DNA of 64,000 nucleotides from Anaerobiospirillum sp. NML120449 (GCF_023051105.1 NZ_JALKIL010000003.1:168798-232797), one strand, 5' to 3'. Positions 30,456-40,172 are shown, counted from the stretch's first letter. Notes: generated by a model not told the origin, from the sequence alone. Program-made: numbers and translations.

Positions 30456-31421
30456 TCAGACCTTTGGAATCATGGTAATTACGATGGTGTTGCAGTCCTT
30501 ACATCCCTTAGGAGGACGCGGCATCATGCCGATAAGGTTGAGCGTAGCAATGGCTGAGGCGCATACGGCGCGATCGCCCTGGCATTTTTCGTTGTAAATC
30601 ATGCCTTCCTGATCAATGGATACGGTCACTACCACCTTCTTGCCATTCATCGACGGGTCAATACGCCAGTTCTGTTCGATAAGCTGCTGAACCTTGCTTC
30701 CGTAAGTCAGACTCTCATCAGAGCCGGTACCGGCTCCAAGGCCCTGACCACCTTCAACACCATTGGCCTGACCAAGGATGTCATCTTCAAGGTTGTCAGC
30801 CTGATTCTTCATCTTTTCGGCCTCAAGACGCTCAAGCTGCTCCTTTTCCATCTGTTTGGCAAGGGCTTCGAGCTCGGCCTTTTTCTTTGCTTCAGCTTCA
30901 GCTTCAGCTTTCTTTTTAGCCTCTTCCTCAGCTTTCTTCTTAGCCTCGGCTTCTGCTTTCTTCTTCTTCTTTTCTTCCTCAGCCTTCTTCTTCTTTTCTT
31001 CCTCTGCTTTCTTCTTCTTTTCCTCTTCGGCCTTCTTCTTGGCCTCTTCCTCGGCTTTCTTCTTTTCTTCTTCAGCCTTCTTGAGTGCCAGAGCTTTCTG
31101 ACGCTCTGCCTCAGCCTTACGCTGAGCAGCCAGCTGCTTTTCCAGCTCGGCACGGGCTTTGGCCTCAGCCTCAGCCTTTGCCTTGGCTGCAGCCTCAGCA
31201 GCCTGACGGGCAGTATCCTGAACCTTTACCCCTTCTGGTTCCTTACCTGCAGGGTTACCTTTGGCTGGTGGAACATTGACAATGGTGGCATGGATAATCT
31301 GGCCTGACTTCTCCTCAGGACGCTTAGGCTTATCAAGGGATACATTGATTACCAGGGCAGCCAGCAATGCGCCATGAAACATTATGGCCAGTACAAAGGC
31401 GGCGCCTAATCCTATTCTCAT
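30456..31421 (-). CDS. tolA: Tol-Pal system protein TolA
   Basis: TolA spans the periplasm from the inner membrane to contact TolB and Pal, driven by TolQR. The 321-residue product has an N-terminal membrane helix at about 7-29, a long Lys/Glu/Ala-rich helical domain at about 70-215 (repeats such as KKKAEEE and AKKKAEAEA), and the C-terminal domain from about 235 with SKVQQLIEQNWRIDPS, VSIDQEGMI and a Cys-rich end, MPRPPKGCKDC. It runs after tolR with a 340-base gap that contains no visible gene. The antisense strand of the Lys/Glu region is a long Phe/Ser-rich open frame, which is an artefact. Confidence 0.95.
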   Translation of the reverse strand: MRIGLGAAFVLAIMFHGALLAALVINVSLDKPKRPEEKSGQIIHATIVNVPPAKGNPAGKEPEGVKVQDTARQAAEAAAKAKAEAEAKARAELEKQLAAQRKAEAERQKALALKKAEEEKKKAEEEAKKKAEEEKKKKAEEEKKKKAEEEKKKKKAEAEAKKKAEEEAKKKAEAEAEAKKKAELEALAKQMEKEQLERLEAEKMKNQADNLEDDILGQANGVEGGQGLGAGTGSDESLTYGSKVQQLIEQNWRIDPSMNGKKVVVTVSIDQEGMIYNEKCQGDRAVCASAIATLNLIGMMPRPPKGCKDCNTIVITMIPKV

Positions 31422-31761
31422 AAGACCTACTTCCCCTGATGGTAAAAAGAAAAGCAGCTACTGCCTCTGCAGCCGTTATGGCATGCAGTTGCAGGCTGCA
31501 CCATTAATCCGTTGAGCCCCTGTGTTTTTCCGTGCCAGGCATGCAGGACAGACATGCAGGCCTTGCATGCAGGTCAGTCCCTGCGACAGCATCTGAGGCT
31601 TCTGCTGCAGCTGCGTACTGTGCACCCACTGCGTCTGAGGACGCTTCATGTGGGCTACCGTGCAGGCACTGCCCTCCGGCATTGCTGCGTTAAAACGTCA
31701 GATGTCAGCACTGCTCTTAGCCGGGGCCATGGCCTTGCTGATGGTATAAGTTACAGGAGTC
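31422..31761. other. tolR-tolA spacer
   Basis: These 340 bases lie between genes that nearly touch in relatives. They include short CAGGCATGCAGGACAGACATGCAGG-type echoes but no clear array and no supported gene or terminator. Confidence 0.4.
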
Positions 31762-32214
31762 TTACTTGCCGCCCGGAGCCGGAGTTACAGCAATAGGGTC
31801 GGTTACCAGACCTACTGAATCTACGCCAGCACGCTTGAGGGCGTTCATAAGCTGAATAACACTGTCGTAAGCTACCATGGCATCGCCCTGAACTACTACC
31901 GGCCGCTCAGGATCCTTGCGCAGCTCTTCGGCTACTACCTGACCTACAGTATTGAGGTCAGGAATCTTAACGCTCTGGGTGTCTACAGACACGAAGTACT
32001 GACCTGCCTTGTCGACAGTGGCAATGATAGGAGTACGCTGATCTTCATTCATGGCCTCGGCCTCAGCCTGAGGCAGATCTACAGTTACACCCTGCATAAC
32101 AACTGGTGCAGTAGCAATGAAGATAACCAGCAGTACCAGCATGACGTCAATATAAGGCACCACGTTGATCTCAGCAACGGTACGGGACTTACGGCGTCTT
32201 CCTCTTTCTGCCAT
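31762..32214 (-). CDS. tolR: Tol-Pal system protein TolR
   Basis: TolR is an ExbD-family inner membrane protein that forms the proton channel complex with TolQ. At 150 residues it is normal. After the basic start MAERGRRRKSRTVAEINVVP comes the membrane helix with YIDVMLVLLVIFIATAP, whose Asp takes part in proton transfer. The periplasmic part has VDLPQAEAEAM and PVVVQGDAMVAYDSVIQLMN. The ATG at 32214 has GAGG about ten bases upstream. It follows tolQ by about 100 bases in the same direction. Confidence 0.95.
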   Translation of the reverse strand: MAERGRRRKSRTVAEINVVPYIDVMLVLLVIFIATAPVVMQGVTVDLPQAEAEAMNEDQRTPIIATVDKAGQYFVSVDTQSVKIPDLNTVGQVVAEELRKDPERPVVVQGDAMVAYDSVIQLMNALKRAGVDSVGLVTDPIAVTPAPGGK

Positions 32215-32316
32215 GTTCTGTGATCCTCACAAGATTATTACAGGCCCAGTCATATACTGGGCTGTGTCAGCCATGACATCCTTATGGCTGCCATAGCTCA
32301 GCTACTGGTATTGAGG

Positions 32317-33888
32317 CTACTTGTTGCCCTCAGCATTGCCCTGCACATTGCGGCGACGGTTCTGACCGCCTGGAGTAATGTACTGAGGCTCTGATGACTG
32401 ACCCTTGCGCTGTGGCTGACCATCCTCAGGACCAATCTTGTACAGTGGGCTGTTGCCGCTGCGGATCTGACCTAAAGGATTTGAACTGTTTGAGCGGGTT
32501 GCATTGGCTGGACCACCTGGCAGCTGAGCATTGTTCAGAGCTGCATTACTGGTACGTGGAGGTACTACACCGCGATAGTTGGAGGCCATCTCGTTGTCGC
32601 TATAGCCACCACCCTGCATATTCTGTCCGCCCTGACCATTGCCCTGTTGACGACGCATCTGGCCCTGACGGCCCTGCTGGCCCTGAGGTCCGTTACCCTG
32701 ATTCTGGCGCATGGCCTTGGCAAAGTCGGCTGCCTGACTGCTGCTCATATCCATAGTGCCATTACGGCCGCCCTGAGAAGGGACGCCATCCTGGCTCTGG
32801 CGTGACTGATGAACAGGCTGTTGCACAGGTGGAGCGCTGGCGGCAGCTGCGGCGGCAGCAGCTACGGCTGCCCCGTTATCTTCATAGCTGTCAAAGGCAC
32901 TGCGGCGCAGATCCTCAGGGCTCTGCTGAACCTGAGTCTGCCCCATGTTGCCAGGATTGAGAGCATTGAGATTGTTCATTGCTGACAGATCATTGCCATC
33001 AGGAGATGAGCCCATATGTGAGGCTACATTGCTCTGATTTATGGTTCCTGACGCAGGTACCCCGCCTCCGGCCATAGCCTGACCTGCCATGCCTGAACCA
33101 GGAGCACCAGGAATATTTACGCCTCCGGCAACACCGGCACCAGGGATAGACTGCTGTGGAGAGGCAATGTCGCCCTGATAGCCATTCTGACGGTTAAGCT
33201 GGGTGCGGATAGTAACCAGACGGCGATTGAGAATGGTGGAGAACTCGTCCATGAAGTTGTAGTAACGGTTCTCAAGAGCCTCAACCTTGGTTACAAAGCG
33301 GTTATAGAACATAACAGCCGGAATAGCGGCAAACAGACCCATGGCAGTAGCAATAAGAGCCTCGGCAATTGGAGGAGCCACCATGGCCAGGGTAGCATTC
33401 TTTACGGCAGCAAGGGCTACGAAAGCATGCATAATGCCCCATACGGTGCCGAACAGTCCGATATAAGGAGAAATGGAGCCGATGGTGGCCAGGGTTGGCA
33501 GATGGCTTTCAAGCAGCTCTACCTCACGGGCACAGGCTACACGCATCTGACGCTCAGTGCCGTCCATAACCACTTCCTGATCAGCCGGGCCTGAGTTAAC
33601 CAGACGTACGAACTCTTTGAAACCTGCGGAGTAGATAACCTCAAGACCAACCAGGTCATCAGGACGCTTCATACACTCCTGATAGAGGTTGTTGAGATCG
33701 ATGCCGGACCAGAAGCGATCCTCAAAAGCATCAGCCTTGGTACGGCCAAGGCGGTACTGGTTATTGCGCGAGATGATAATGGTCCATGAAGCAATGGACA
33801 GGGCCAGCAAAAACAGCATGACGCACTGCACCAGGAAGCTGGCATTCAAGACCAGATCAGTAAAAGACAGCGCTCCTTGAGGTTGCAT
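32317..33888 (-). CDS. tolQ: Tol-Pal system protein TolQ with a long low-complexity C-terminal extension
   Basis: TolQ is the MotA/ExbB-type inner membrane partner of TolR. Residues 1-232 form a complete TolQ with three membrane helices, including SISPYIGLFGTVWGIMHAF and PPIAEALIATAMGLFAAIPAV. Residues 233-523 are an added tail rich in Gln, Asn, Gly, Pro and Ser, with an Ala run, QGNGPQGQQGRQGQMRRQQG and GNGQGGQNMQGG. The last membrane helix leaves this tail in the cytoplasm. E. coli TolQ is 230 residues and ends where the tail starts. The ATG at 33888 has GGAGAAAAG upstream; the extension to 33927 has no support. It is the first tol gene, 1.5 kb after ybgC. The tail is in frame and free of stops over 870 bases. 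Confidence 0.93.
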   Translation of the reverse strand: MQPQGALSFTDLVLNASFLVQCVMLFLLALSIASWTIIISRNNQYRLGRTKADAFEDRFWSGIDLNNLYQECMKRPDDLVGLEVIYSAGFKEFVRLVNSGPADQEVVMDGTERQMRVACAREVELLESHLPTLATIGSISPYIGLFGTVWGIMHAFVALAAVKNATLAMVAPPIAEALIATAMGLFAAIPAVMFYNRFVTKVEALENRYYNFMDEFSTILNRRLVTIRTQLNRQNGYQGDIASPQQSIPGAGVAGGVNIPGAPGSGMAGQAMAGGGVPASGTINQSNVASHMGSSPDGNDLSAMNNLNALNPGNMGQTQVQQSPEDLRRSAFDSYEDNGAAVAAAAAAAASAPPVQQPVHQSRQSQDGVPSQGGRNGTMDMSSSQAADFAKAMRQNQGNGPQGQQGRQGQMRRQQGNGQGGQNMQGGGYSDNEMASNYRGVVPPRTSNAALNNAQLPGGPANATRSNSSNPLGQIRSGNSPLYKIGPEDGQPQRKGQSSEPQYITPGGQNRRRNVQGNAEGNK

Positions 33889-34722
33889 AATTCTTTCTTT
33901 TCTCCACAAAAAACTTAACCTGACCATGCCTGTCAGGCTCTTATGTCCCTGTCTGTCCGGACCGTCTTTCCGGGCAGGTTAAGGACAGCTGCACTGTGCC
34001 TTCCCGTCACTGTGACCTCTTAAGGGCTCAGCCATATGTCCTGTTATCAAGTCTGATCTGCAGTGATCTGAACACAGGAGGCGCAGCACTGAAAATTAAT
34101 CATTGTACATCTGTGGCTGACAGACTTTGAGCCAAAGCATTAAGGCATCAACTGCACAGGCAGCTGACGCGACCACAGAAAATGGGCGCAGGACAACGGT
34201 CAGGGGAGTTACACCGGACACGGCAGGATGGACAAAAGGAAAAAGGCCAGTCTTCCCTGAACGGGCAGCCGGCTTTCAGGCCACCTCAGATGTGGGGACC
34301 ATAGGCAGGTGCATCACAAAACAGACAGGCTGCTCACAGTGCAGCTGTATGAATTATCAGGAGAGAGAGGATCCGGGAGTACATACCCGGCTATTCCGTA
34401 GTGTTCATCCCACTGTTTTCGTGGGGATAAGGTGCAAATCAAAGCTGATGCTCAAGGCATCAGAACATCTTATGACAGTAGAAATGTCCATTTTGCAACA
34501 ATGATAACAGGCAAATAACCTGAGGCCTGTATATTCTATCAGCCTTGCCGCAAAGAAACCGCCTTACAGGCGAAAAAGCACTCTAAAAAACTTTATGGAA
34601 GGAAGCTGTAAACTTTCCAAACTGAGCATTGCCGGCCCCTGTCGTCCAGTGCCCCTGGCGTCCAGTGCCCCTGTCTCTGCAGCCTCCATACGCCGAAGTC
34701 CGGTAAGGCGGCACACGCCGTA
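33889..34722. other. ybgC-tolQ spacer, part without the 68-bp array
   Basis: The whole gap is 1.55 kb. This part is unremarkable noncoding sequence that should hold the tolQ promoter, though I could not pick one. A frame at 34127-34504 (+) has no start signal or motif. Confidence 0.4.
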
Positions 34723-35015
34723 AAGACATACTGCGTACCGGCGCAGCTGCCGCCATACGTAGCAGTCCGGGGCTCCAGCAGCTCGCCGCGAAGACATACT
34801 GCGTACCGGCGCAGCTGCCGCCATACGTAGCAGTCCGGGGCTCCAGCAGCTCGCCGCGAAGACATACTGCGTACCGGCGCTGCTGTCGTCATACGTAGCA
34901 GTCCGGGGCTCCAGCAGCTCGCCGCTAAGACATACAGCATACCGCTACAGCTGCCGTCATACGCAGCAGTCCGGGACTCCAGCAGCTCGCCGCGAAGACA
35001 TACAGCATACCGGTT
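34723..35015. repeat. 68-bp tandem repeat, about four copies, in the ybgC-tolQ gap
   Basis: AAGACATACNGC recurs at 34723, 34791, 34859, 34927 and 34995, exactly 68 bases apart. Units contain CATACGTAGCAGTCCGGGGCTCCAGCAGCTCGCCGC (split here as two adjacent blocks) and differ by a few substitutions. Two frames of about 90-115 codons across it are artefacts. Confidence 0.88.
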
Positions 35016-35217
35016 CTGCAGGCATATGCGGTCGCAACCATAATAGCCCTGAGCTATTAGCTGATGCTTAGGATGCCATCACCTCCGGATACTGCTCTGC
35101 TCCACTAAGGACCAGGGAGCAGCCGACGCGGAACACCAGGCACTGGCTCTCACAAAAGACAGCACTCCATAAGGCCGGCCCATCACATTTATAACATTAA
35201 CCAGCTTAAATTAAGAC

Positions 35218-35253
35218 AGCCCCGCATAATGCGTAAAAGCACTATGCGGGGCT
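35218..35253 (-). terminator. Terminator between ybgC and tolQ
   Basis: AGCCCCGCATAATGC (35218-35232) pairs with GCACTATGCGGGGCT (35239-35253), with one mismatch. On the minus strand GTCTTAATTT follows. It lies 190 bases after ybgC and would separate ybgC from the tol genes. Confidence 0.65.
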
Positions 35254-35444
35254 GCGTATAAAATGCTCTACTTTGTCTCAATGGCTGTCTGACCAGCTTA
35301 GCAGTCAACAGGAAAAGCCCTGCAAAGAGCTGTGACCTCAATAGACGGAAGTTCTGTCAGCCCGGCTCATACCGCTTATCCAAAAGTTGAGCAGTAACTC
35401 TGCTCAACAGGGGAGGTTGATACAGTAATGGCTGGGCTGCACTG

Positions 35445-35909
35445 TCAGCACAGGGTCTTAAGATCCTCCGGCCCCTGATGTGCTTTGAGCGCATCAAGGA
35501 AGTCCTTTGGAATGCCCTCTGGCTTGCCAGTAGCAAAGTTTACATAGGCAATGGTAGAGCGCATGGCAAAGTACATGGTGCCCGTATGAGCATCGCTGAC
35601 TTCCTGGTACATCTCAAGACAGGCGCGGCGCACCATAACTGGAATGCATGTGATTTTAAGGTCATCTTCAAGACCGGCACCGGCCATAAAGGCAGCATTG
35701 AGCTTTGTTACTACAAAGCCTTTCTGATCTGCCTGCAGATGCTCGCTTTGGCGGTAGCCCAGCACCTCACGGACAAAATCTGTTCTGGTTCTTTCGCAGA
35801 ACTTGAGGTAATTGGCGTGATAAACACGACCACCGGCATCAGTGTCCTCGTAATAAACCCTGAAAGTGCGGCTGAAAACCTCATCTTTAGCACAGCTGAG
35901 ATCGCTCAT
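35445..35909 (-). CDS. ybgC: Acyl-CoA thioesterase YbgC
   Basis: This is a 154-residue hot-dog fold thioesterase that hydrolyses short-chain or related acyl-CoA and accompanies tol-pal in most gammaproteobacteria. The active-site segment FRVYYEDTDAGGRVYHANYL is intact, with the catalytic Asp and the YHANYL loop. The ATG at 35909 has GAGGTG five to eight bases upstream; the frame upstream to 35963 lacks such a site. It lies between ruvB and tolQ on the same strand, as in many relatives, but a terminator and 1.5 kb separate it from tolQ. Confidence 0.92.
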   Translation of the reverse strand: MSDLSCAKDEVFSRTFRVYYEDTDAGGRVYHANYLKFCERTRTDFVREVLGYRQSEHLQADQKGFVVTKLNAAFMAGAGLEDDLKITCIPVMVRRACLEMYQEVSDAHTGTMYFAMRSTIAYVNFATGKPEGIPKDFLDALKAHQGPEDLKTLC

Positions 35910-35988
35910 TTTCACCTCTGATTTGTATTCAGAAAAATCCCGTCCCCCGACACCATCCATCATGGCCCTGCTTTCTTGCCAGGCCCGG

Positions 35989-36103
35989 CATAATCAGTGC
36001 CTGCATGTCTTGCCTGGCCAGGCATGATCAGTCCCAGCATGTCTGGCATGGTCCAGCATGATCAGTCCCAGCATGTCTGGCATGGTCCAGCATGATCAGT
36101 ACC
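35989..36103. repeat. 34-bp tandem repeat, about three copies, in the ruvB-ybgC gap
   Basis: CATGATCAGT or CATAATCAGT recurs at 35989, 36023, 36057 and 36091, with CCCAGCATGTCTGGCATGG between. The last two full copies are almost identical. Confidence 0.85.
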
Positions 36104-36124
36104 AGCAGCCTGTGTCCTGCTTTA

Positions 36125-37186
36125 TCAGTCGCGGGAGATTTCCTCGAACTTGTTATAGGCCCTGGCTGTTGCTACACGTCCCATGCGGGAGCGCTGCACA
36201 TAGCCCTGCTGGATAAGATATGGCTCAACCACATTCTCAAGAGTCTCACGCTCATATCCCAGTGATGCTGAAAGACTTTCGATACCAACAGGACCGCCAT
36301 TGAAGTCATAAATCATGCAGCGCAGATAGGCACGGTCAAAGTCATCAAAACCGTCCATATCAATCTTCAGGATATCAAGAGCTCTATGAGCAATTTCCTG
36401 AGTGATTACTCCATCGCCTTTGACTTCGGCATAATCACGGACACGCTTGAGCAGACGGTTGGCAATACGGGGAGTACCACGTGAACGGCGGGCCAGCTCC
36501 ATTGCGCCGTCTTCATCAATGGCAATCTTAAGCTTGCGTGCTGAGGCGCGCACAATCACACTGAGCTCTTCAGGCGAGTAGAACTGCAGCTGCAGAATAA
36601 TGCCAAAACGGGCGCGCAAAGGAGAGGTCAGGGTACCGGCACGAGTGGTCGCGCCAATCAGCGTAAATGGCTGCAGGCCAATCTGAATGGATCGGGCTGA
36701 TGGCCCCTCGCCGGTAAGAATATCGACCTTGTAATCTTCCATGGCCGGATACATGAACTCTTCAATGACCGGACTGAGACGGTGAATTTCGTCGATGAAC
36801 AGAACATCACGGCTGCTCAGATTGGTCAGCAGAGCTGCAGCATCGCCTTTCTTTTCCAGAGCCGGGCCTGACGTGGTTGAAAGGTTAACCCCAAGCTCAT
36901 TGGCAATGATATTGGACAGTGTGGTCTTACCAAGGCCAGGAGGTCCAAAAATCAGGACATGATCAAGGGCCTCGCCACGCTTTCTGGCTGCAGCAAGAGC
37001 GATTTCCAGCTGGCTTTTGGCATCTTCCTGGCCAATATAGTCACAAAGACGCTTAGGGCGCAGAGCGCGATCCTCACTGGATTCAACCAGTTCGGCAGCG
37101 GTTTCCTCAATGGTCTTGGTGCCGCTGAGATCTCTGTGACGGCTGGTTTCAATAACATCAGCCACAATGCCGCTTTCAAGTGCCAA
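36125..37186 (-). CDS. ruvB: Holliday junction branch migration helicase RuvB
   Basis: RuvB is the hexameric AAA+ motor of the RuvAB complex. Walker [11 protein letters not shown], Walker [13 protein letters not shown], sensor 1 LIGATTRAG, the arginine-finger region [11 protein letters not shown] and the winged-helix end [20 protein letters not shown] are all present. I place the start at the TTG at 37186, which has GAAGGGG five bases upstream and gives 353 residues, close to the usual 336-350. The frame continues upstream to 37366, but that part has no family similarity. It follows ruvA at 630 bases; in relatives ruvA and ruvB are adjacent. Confidence 0.93.
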   Translation of the reverse strand: MALESGIVADVIETSRHRDLSGTKTIEETAAELVESSEDRALRPKRLCDYIGQEDAKSQLEIALAAARKRGEALDHVLIFGPPGLGKTTLSNIIANELGVNLSTTSGPALEKKGDAAALLTNLSSRDVLFIDEIHRLSPVIEEFMYPAMEDYKVDILTGEGPSARSIQIGLQPFTLIGATTRAGTLTSPLRARFGIILQLQFYSPEELSVIVRASARKLKIAIDEDGAMELARRSRGTPRIANRLLKRVRDYAEVKGDGVITQEIAHRALDILKIDMDGFDDFDRAYLRCMIYDFNGGPVGIESLSASLGYERETLENVVEPYLIQQGYVQRSRMGRVATARAYNKFEEISRD

Positions 37187-37687
37187 TTTGTCCCCTTCTC
37201 TGACCAGGTCAGAAATCAAGATAGCCCAAAATGCCCATGCAGTTTCCCGGGAGCTTACCCGTCTGGTAAAACCTTTACCAGACGCGCCAGTTAATGCGCT
37301 GCAAACCGCAATGCTCTGCCTCTTAAAGGCGGGAAAAGTATAGCATACGGCCGCGCAGGGCTGCACTGTGCTGCATAAGGATTAAACAGGCCAGCCTGGC
37401 ATGACCCGTCCCTGCAAGCACTTACCTCGCCCCAGCAATCACTTACCTCGTCCCAGCAATCACTTACCCTGTTCCTTCAATCACTTTCCTCATCCACAGC
37501 CCTCAACCGTACCACTGCTCAACAACATCACGCCTGGCACGTCCACCATGAATAATAAAAATCCGACTGCCCACAGGACAGAGCCCTGCCGGGAAACCAG
37601 TCGGAGAAACAGGTAAATAATCAGCCCCCTTGCCCCACTGCCAAACTGCTGCAGCAGCATACAGCAAGGCCGGCTGCGCAGACATCT
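37187..37687. other. ruvA-ruvB spacer without clear features
   Basis: 37400-37470 contains ACTTACCTCGNCCCAGCAATC about three times over, a minor imperfect repeat. Otherwise no gene or terminator is supported. Confidence 0.45.
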
Positions 37688-37770
37688 GCCCATGCAGATG
37701 CCCATGCAGATGCCCATGCAGATGCAGATGCAGGTGCAGATGCAGATGCAGATGCAGGTGCACATGCACC
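37688..37770. repeat. Short-unit repeat (12 bp breaking down to 6 bp)
   Basis: CATGCAGATGCC repeats about three times, then CAGATG and CAGGTG hexamers continue to CACATGCACC. It lies just downstream of the ruvA stop. Frames on both strands here encode simple dipeptide or tetrapeptide repeats and are not genes. Confidence 0.85.
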
Positions 37771-37813
37771 TGCCAGGTATGATTTGCTCCGCATCTGCAG
37801 CCGGGAAAATGAA

Positions 37814-38479
37814 TCAGTGTTTACCAAGCTGTGCAAGACAGGCCACGATAATTTCCTCTGTGGTCATGCCAGGCTTGTATACGGCCTTTACTGTGTTCTG
37901 GGAAACAGTTTCCTTGTAGCCAAGGGAGAGCAATGCCTGGACAGCATCATCGATAGCCACAGCATTGCTGGCTGCGCTGGCTGCCTCTGCCTCCTCAACA
38001 CCAAGGTCGCCCGGAATGGCAGTTGAGCCGGCAGCTGCAACAGCGGTAACGTTGAGCAGGCGCTCACCAAGACGCAGCTTGTCAATACGATCCTTCATTT
38101 CGACCATAATGCGCTCTGCAGTCTTGCGACCTACGCCAGGTGCGGCTACCAGGGCATTAAGACGCTGGGAATTAATAACCTCGATAAATGCCTTGAGATC
38201 CATGATGGTAAGCAATGCCATGGCCACTTTAGGACCAACACCTGTAATCTTGATAAGCTCACGGAACAGCAGGCGGGACTCACGGCTGTCAAAGCCGTAC
38301 AGCAGCTCAGCATCCTCTCGTACTACGTGATGGACGTAGACAAAACATGGCTCATCCACCTTGATGACAGAGAGCAGCGGGCCGGTAACTTCGACCTCAT
38401 AGCCCACTCCTGCGCCATCCTCAATCAGTGCGGTCAGACCATCAATGGCCAGTACACGGCCACGCAGTGAACCTATCAT
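37814..38479 (-). CDS. ruvA: Holliday junction branch migration protein RuvA
   Basis: RuvA binds the four-way junction and loads RuvB. The product is 221 residues (203 in E. coli). It starts MIGSLRGRVLAIDG (OB fold), then VHHVVREDAELLYGF, the two helix-hairpin-helix motifs LIKITGVGPKVAMALL and LVAAPGVGRKTAERIM, an Ala-rich flexible linker, and the RuvB-binding domain AVQALLSLGYKE. The ATG at 38479 has GAGGA eight bases upstream. It lies 285 bases after ruvC. The slightly long linker is the only deviation. Confidence 0.95.
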   Translation of the reverse strand: MIGSLRGRVLAIDGLTALIEDGAGVGYEVEVTGPLLSVIKVDEPCFVYVHHVVREDAELLYGFDSRESRLLFRELIKITGVGPKVAMALLTIMDLKAFIEVINSQRLNALVAAPGVGRKTAERIMVEMKDRIDKLRLGERLLNVTAVAAAGSTAIPGDLGVEEAEAASAASNAVAIDDAVQALLSLGYKETVSQNTVKAVYKPGMTTEEIIVACLAQLGKH

Positions 38480-38763
38480 CTAAAATTTCCTCAAAAAATC
38501 AGAACAAAACGGCCCAAAACAGACCAGGAAAAATTCAGGCACGCAAGCGCCCAACAACGAGGAGAAGCCAGCTGCATGATAATGCTGCTGCAAAGAGTTC
38601 TGCGACTCCAGCCTGCAAAGCAGGGCAGGGCAGCTGGGCTGGGCATGGCTGTATCGGGCCATGCCGGTCCGTGTACTCAATAGCGCCAGTATCGGCAAAT
38701 TCTGTCCCACGGCTGAGCGGCATATCCGTCATCGTGAGGAGGAACAGCCAGGTTATTTTGGCC

Positions 38764-39336
38764 TCATGAAGGCTGGTAATTACGCCAGCTGCTGCGCGGA
38801 CCTGTACGGCCGCGACCGCGAGAGCTGGTGGCTATGGTTGCTCCCGGGCCCATTACAGAACGGATACGGCGGGTATAAGCATGACACAGAGCACAGGCAA
38901 GGGCATCAGAGGCGTCGATCTGAGGATCGCTGTTCAGGTAGAGCAAACGCCTTACCATTGCCTGTACCTGCTTTTTGTCAGCACCACCAGTACATGCAAC
39001 CGCCTGCTTAATCTGCATAGGAGTGTACTCATAGACATCCAGACCTGCCCTGGCACCAACCACCATGGCAACAGCACGTGATTCGGCAAGCTTGATGGTA
39101 GACTGAGGGTTAAGGCTGACAAAGACCTCCTCGATAGCCATTTCATCAGGAGAAAACTGTTCAAGCAGAGTCTCAATGGCTTTCATGATAGTCAGCAGGC
39201 GATCCTGAATCCTGGACTCATTGCAGTGAATACAGCCTGAGCCTACGTAAATAAAGTCATTATTACCTACGACCTGGATTACTCCGTAACCCATTTTACG
39301 AGTGCCCGGGTCGATTCCCAGAACTGTTGTTGCCAT
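38764..39336 (-). CDS. ruvC: Crossover junction endodeoxyribonuclease RuvC
   Basis: RuvC cuts Holliday junctions brought to it by RuvAB. The 190-residue product contains all four acidic residues: Asp in VLGIDPGTRKMGYG, Glu in AIEEVFVS, and two Asp in IDASDALACALCHA. The ATG at 39336 has GGGAGG at good spacing and is preferred over the frame start at 39381. The C-terminus ends in an Arg/Gly/Ser tail, RGRGRTGPRSS, which is longer than needed for the fold. It is the first gene of the ruv-tol block. Confidence 0.95.
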   Translation of the reverse strand: MATTVLGIDPGTRKMGYGVIQVVGNNDFIYVGSGCIHCNESRIQDRLLTIMKAIETLLEQFSPDEMAIEEVFVSLNPQSTIKLAESRAVAMVVGARAGLDVYEYTPMQIKQAVACTGGADKKQVQAMVRRLLYLNSDPQIDASDALACALCHAYTRRIRSVMGPGATIATSSRGRGRTGPRSSWRNYQPS

Positions 39337-39939
39337 ACCGGCCTCCCTGTAAAGATGCCATTTAATATCAGCCCCTGTCAAAGCGGGAAAAGCCAGGGCT
39401 GTGCAGGACTGGATAGTCTAATGGAACATCAGGTCACTTTCCACTGTCTGCAGACCATTCATCTGGCAATCACACAGATAATGGCTGCCAGCCATAATCC
39501 AACGCCCGTACAGACTTGGCCCGTACAAACCAGGCTCGACCAGACATGGCCCGTACAGACATGGCCCGACCAGCCAGACCTGACCAAACCAGCTCAGATT
39601 AGAGCTTCCCCTGCTGGACCAGACCAGAATCTAACAAAACGGCCCGCCGGGCAACCTCACTAAGGCAAATTTGTAACCCTCCACCGCCCAGGGCCATGTC
39701 ACGAACAGTACGCTTCTGACTATTGCCAGCCTCCCCATCACCAGATCAAAAAAACGATAAAAATCAGCTTTTACCAATAAAGCAATATTGAACTTTGCCG
39801 ATAATAAATATAAGAGCGGCATGCCCTATGGCAAAACATAATGACCTGTTTAATTGCCCACTGCGGTTAAAGGAATATGCCTTGCTCCGGGCTATGGCCG
39901 GGACCGGGCGGCTCTTAACCCAACTGGGAGGTAACGACT
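39337..39939. other. Spacer upstream of ruvC
   Basis: 39515-39600 contains a diverged repeat built on GGCCCGTACAGACNTGG. An AT-rich patch at 39735-39810 could hold promoters for ruvC or for the downstream peptide; no clear boxes were chosen. No gene is supported apart from the peptide at 39940. Confidence 0.4.
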
Positions 39940-40032
39940 ATGGAAAACTTCAAAAATATCCTGCTGCATGCACTGAGTATGCTTATGGCCATAGTATGTT
40001 TTCTTGGCCTGAGCATGCTGCTTGTAGGCTAA
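39940..40032 (+). CDS. 30-residue single-pass membrane peptide (hypothetical)
   Basis: The sequence reads MENFKNILLH followed by ALSMLMAIVCFLGLSMLLVG and a TAA stop. A perfect GGGAGG lies eight bases before the ATG, the best-placed ribosome binding site in the surrounding noncoding DNA. A short polar start followed by about 22 hydrophobic residues would make a single inner membrane helix, similar in form to small regulatory peptides such as CydX or KdpF, but the sequence matches none I know. It stands alone between ruvC (divergent) and a flagellin gene (convergent), and a terminator follows 140 bases later. Expression is inferred. Confidence 0.55.
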   Translation: MENFKNILLHALSMLMAIVCFLGLSMLLVG

Positions 40033-40172
40033 ATTCCGTCCCGGCAAGATTAATGTAACAGGGCCATGCAGTAACTGTCACAGGCCAACATAACCAATAA
40101 CCTGGCATTACCACGCGTATCCCTGTCCTTTACTGAATATCAGTGCAGAGAAATCACAGAAGCACAAATAAC

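Noticed and set aside
30856..31101. 81-codon Phe/Ser/Ala-rich plus-strand frame
   Set aside because: It is the complement of the Lys/Glu/Ala-rich helical domain of tolA.
34564..34940. Two minus-strand frames of 86 and 115 codons
   Set aside because: They run through the 68-bp tandem array and encode its translated repeat; no start signal is present.
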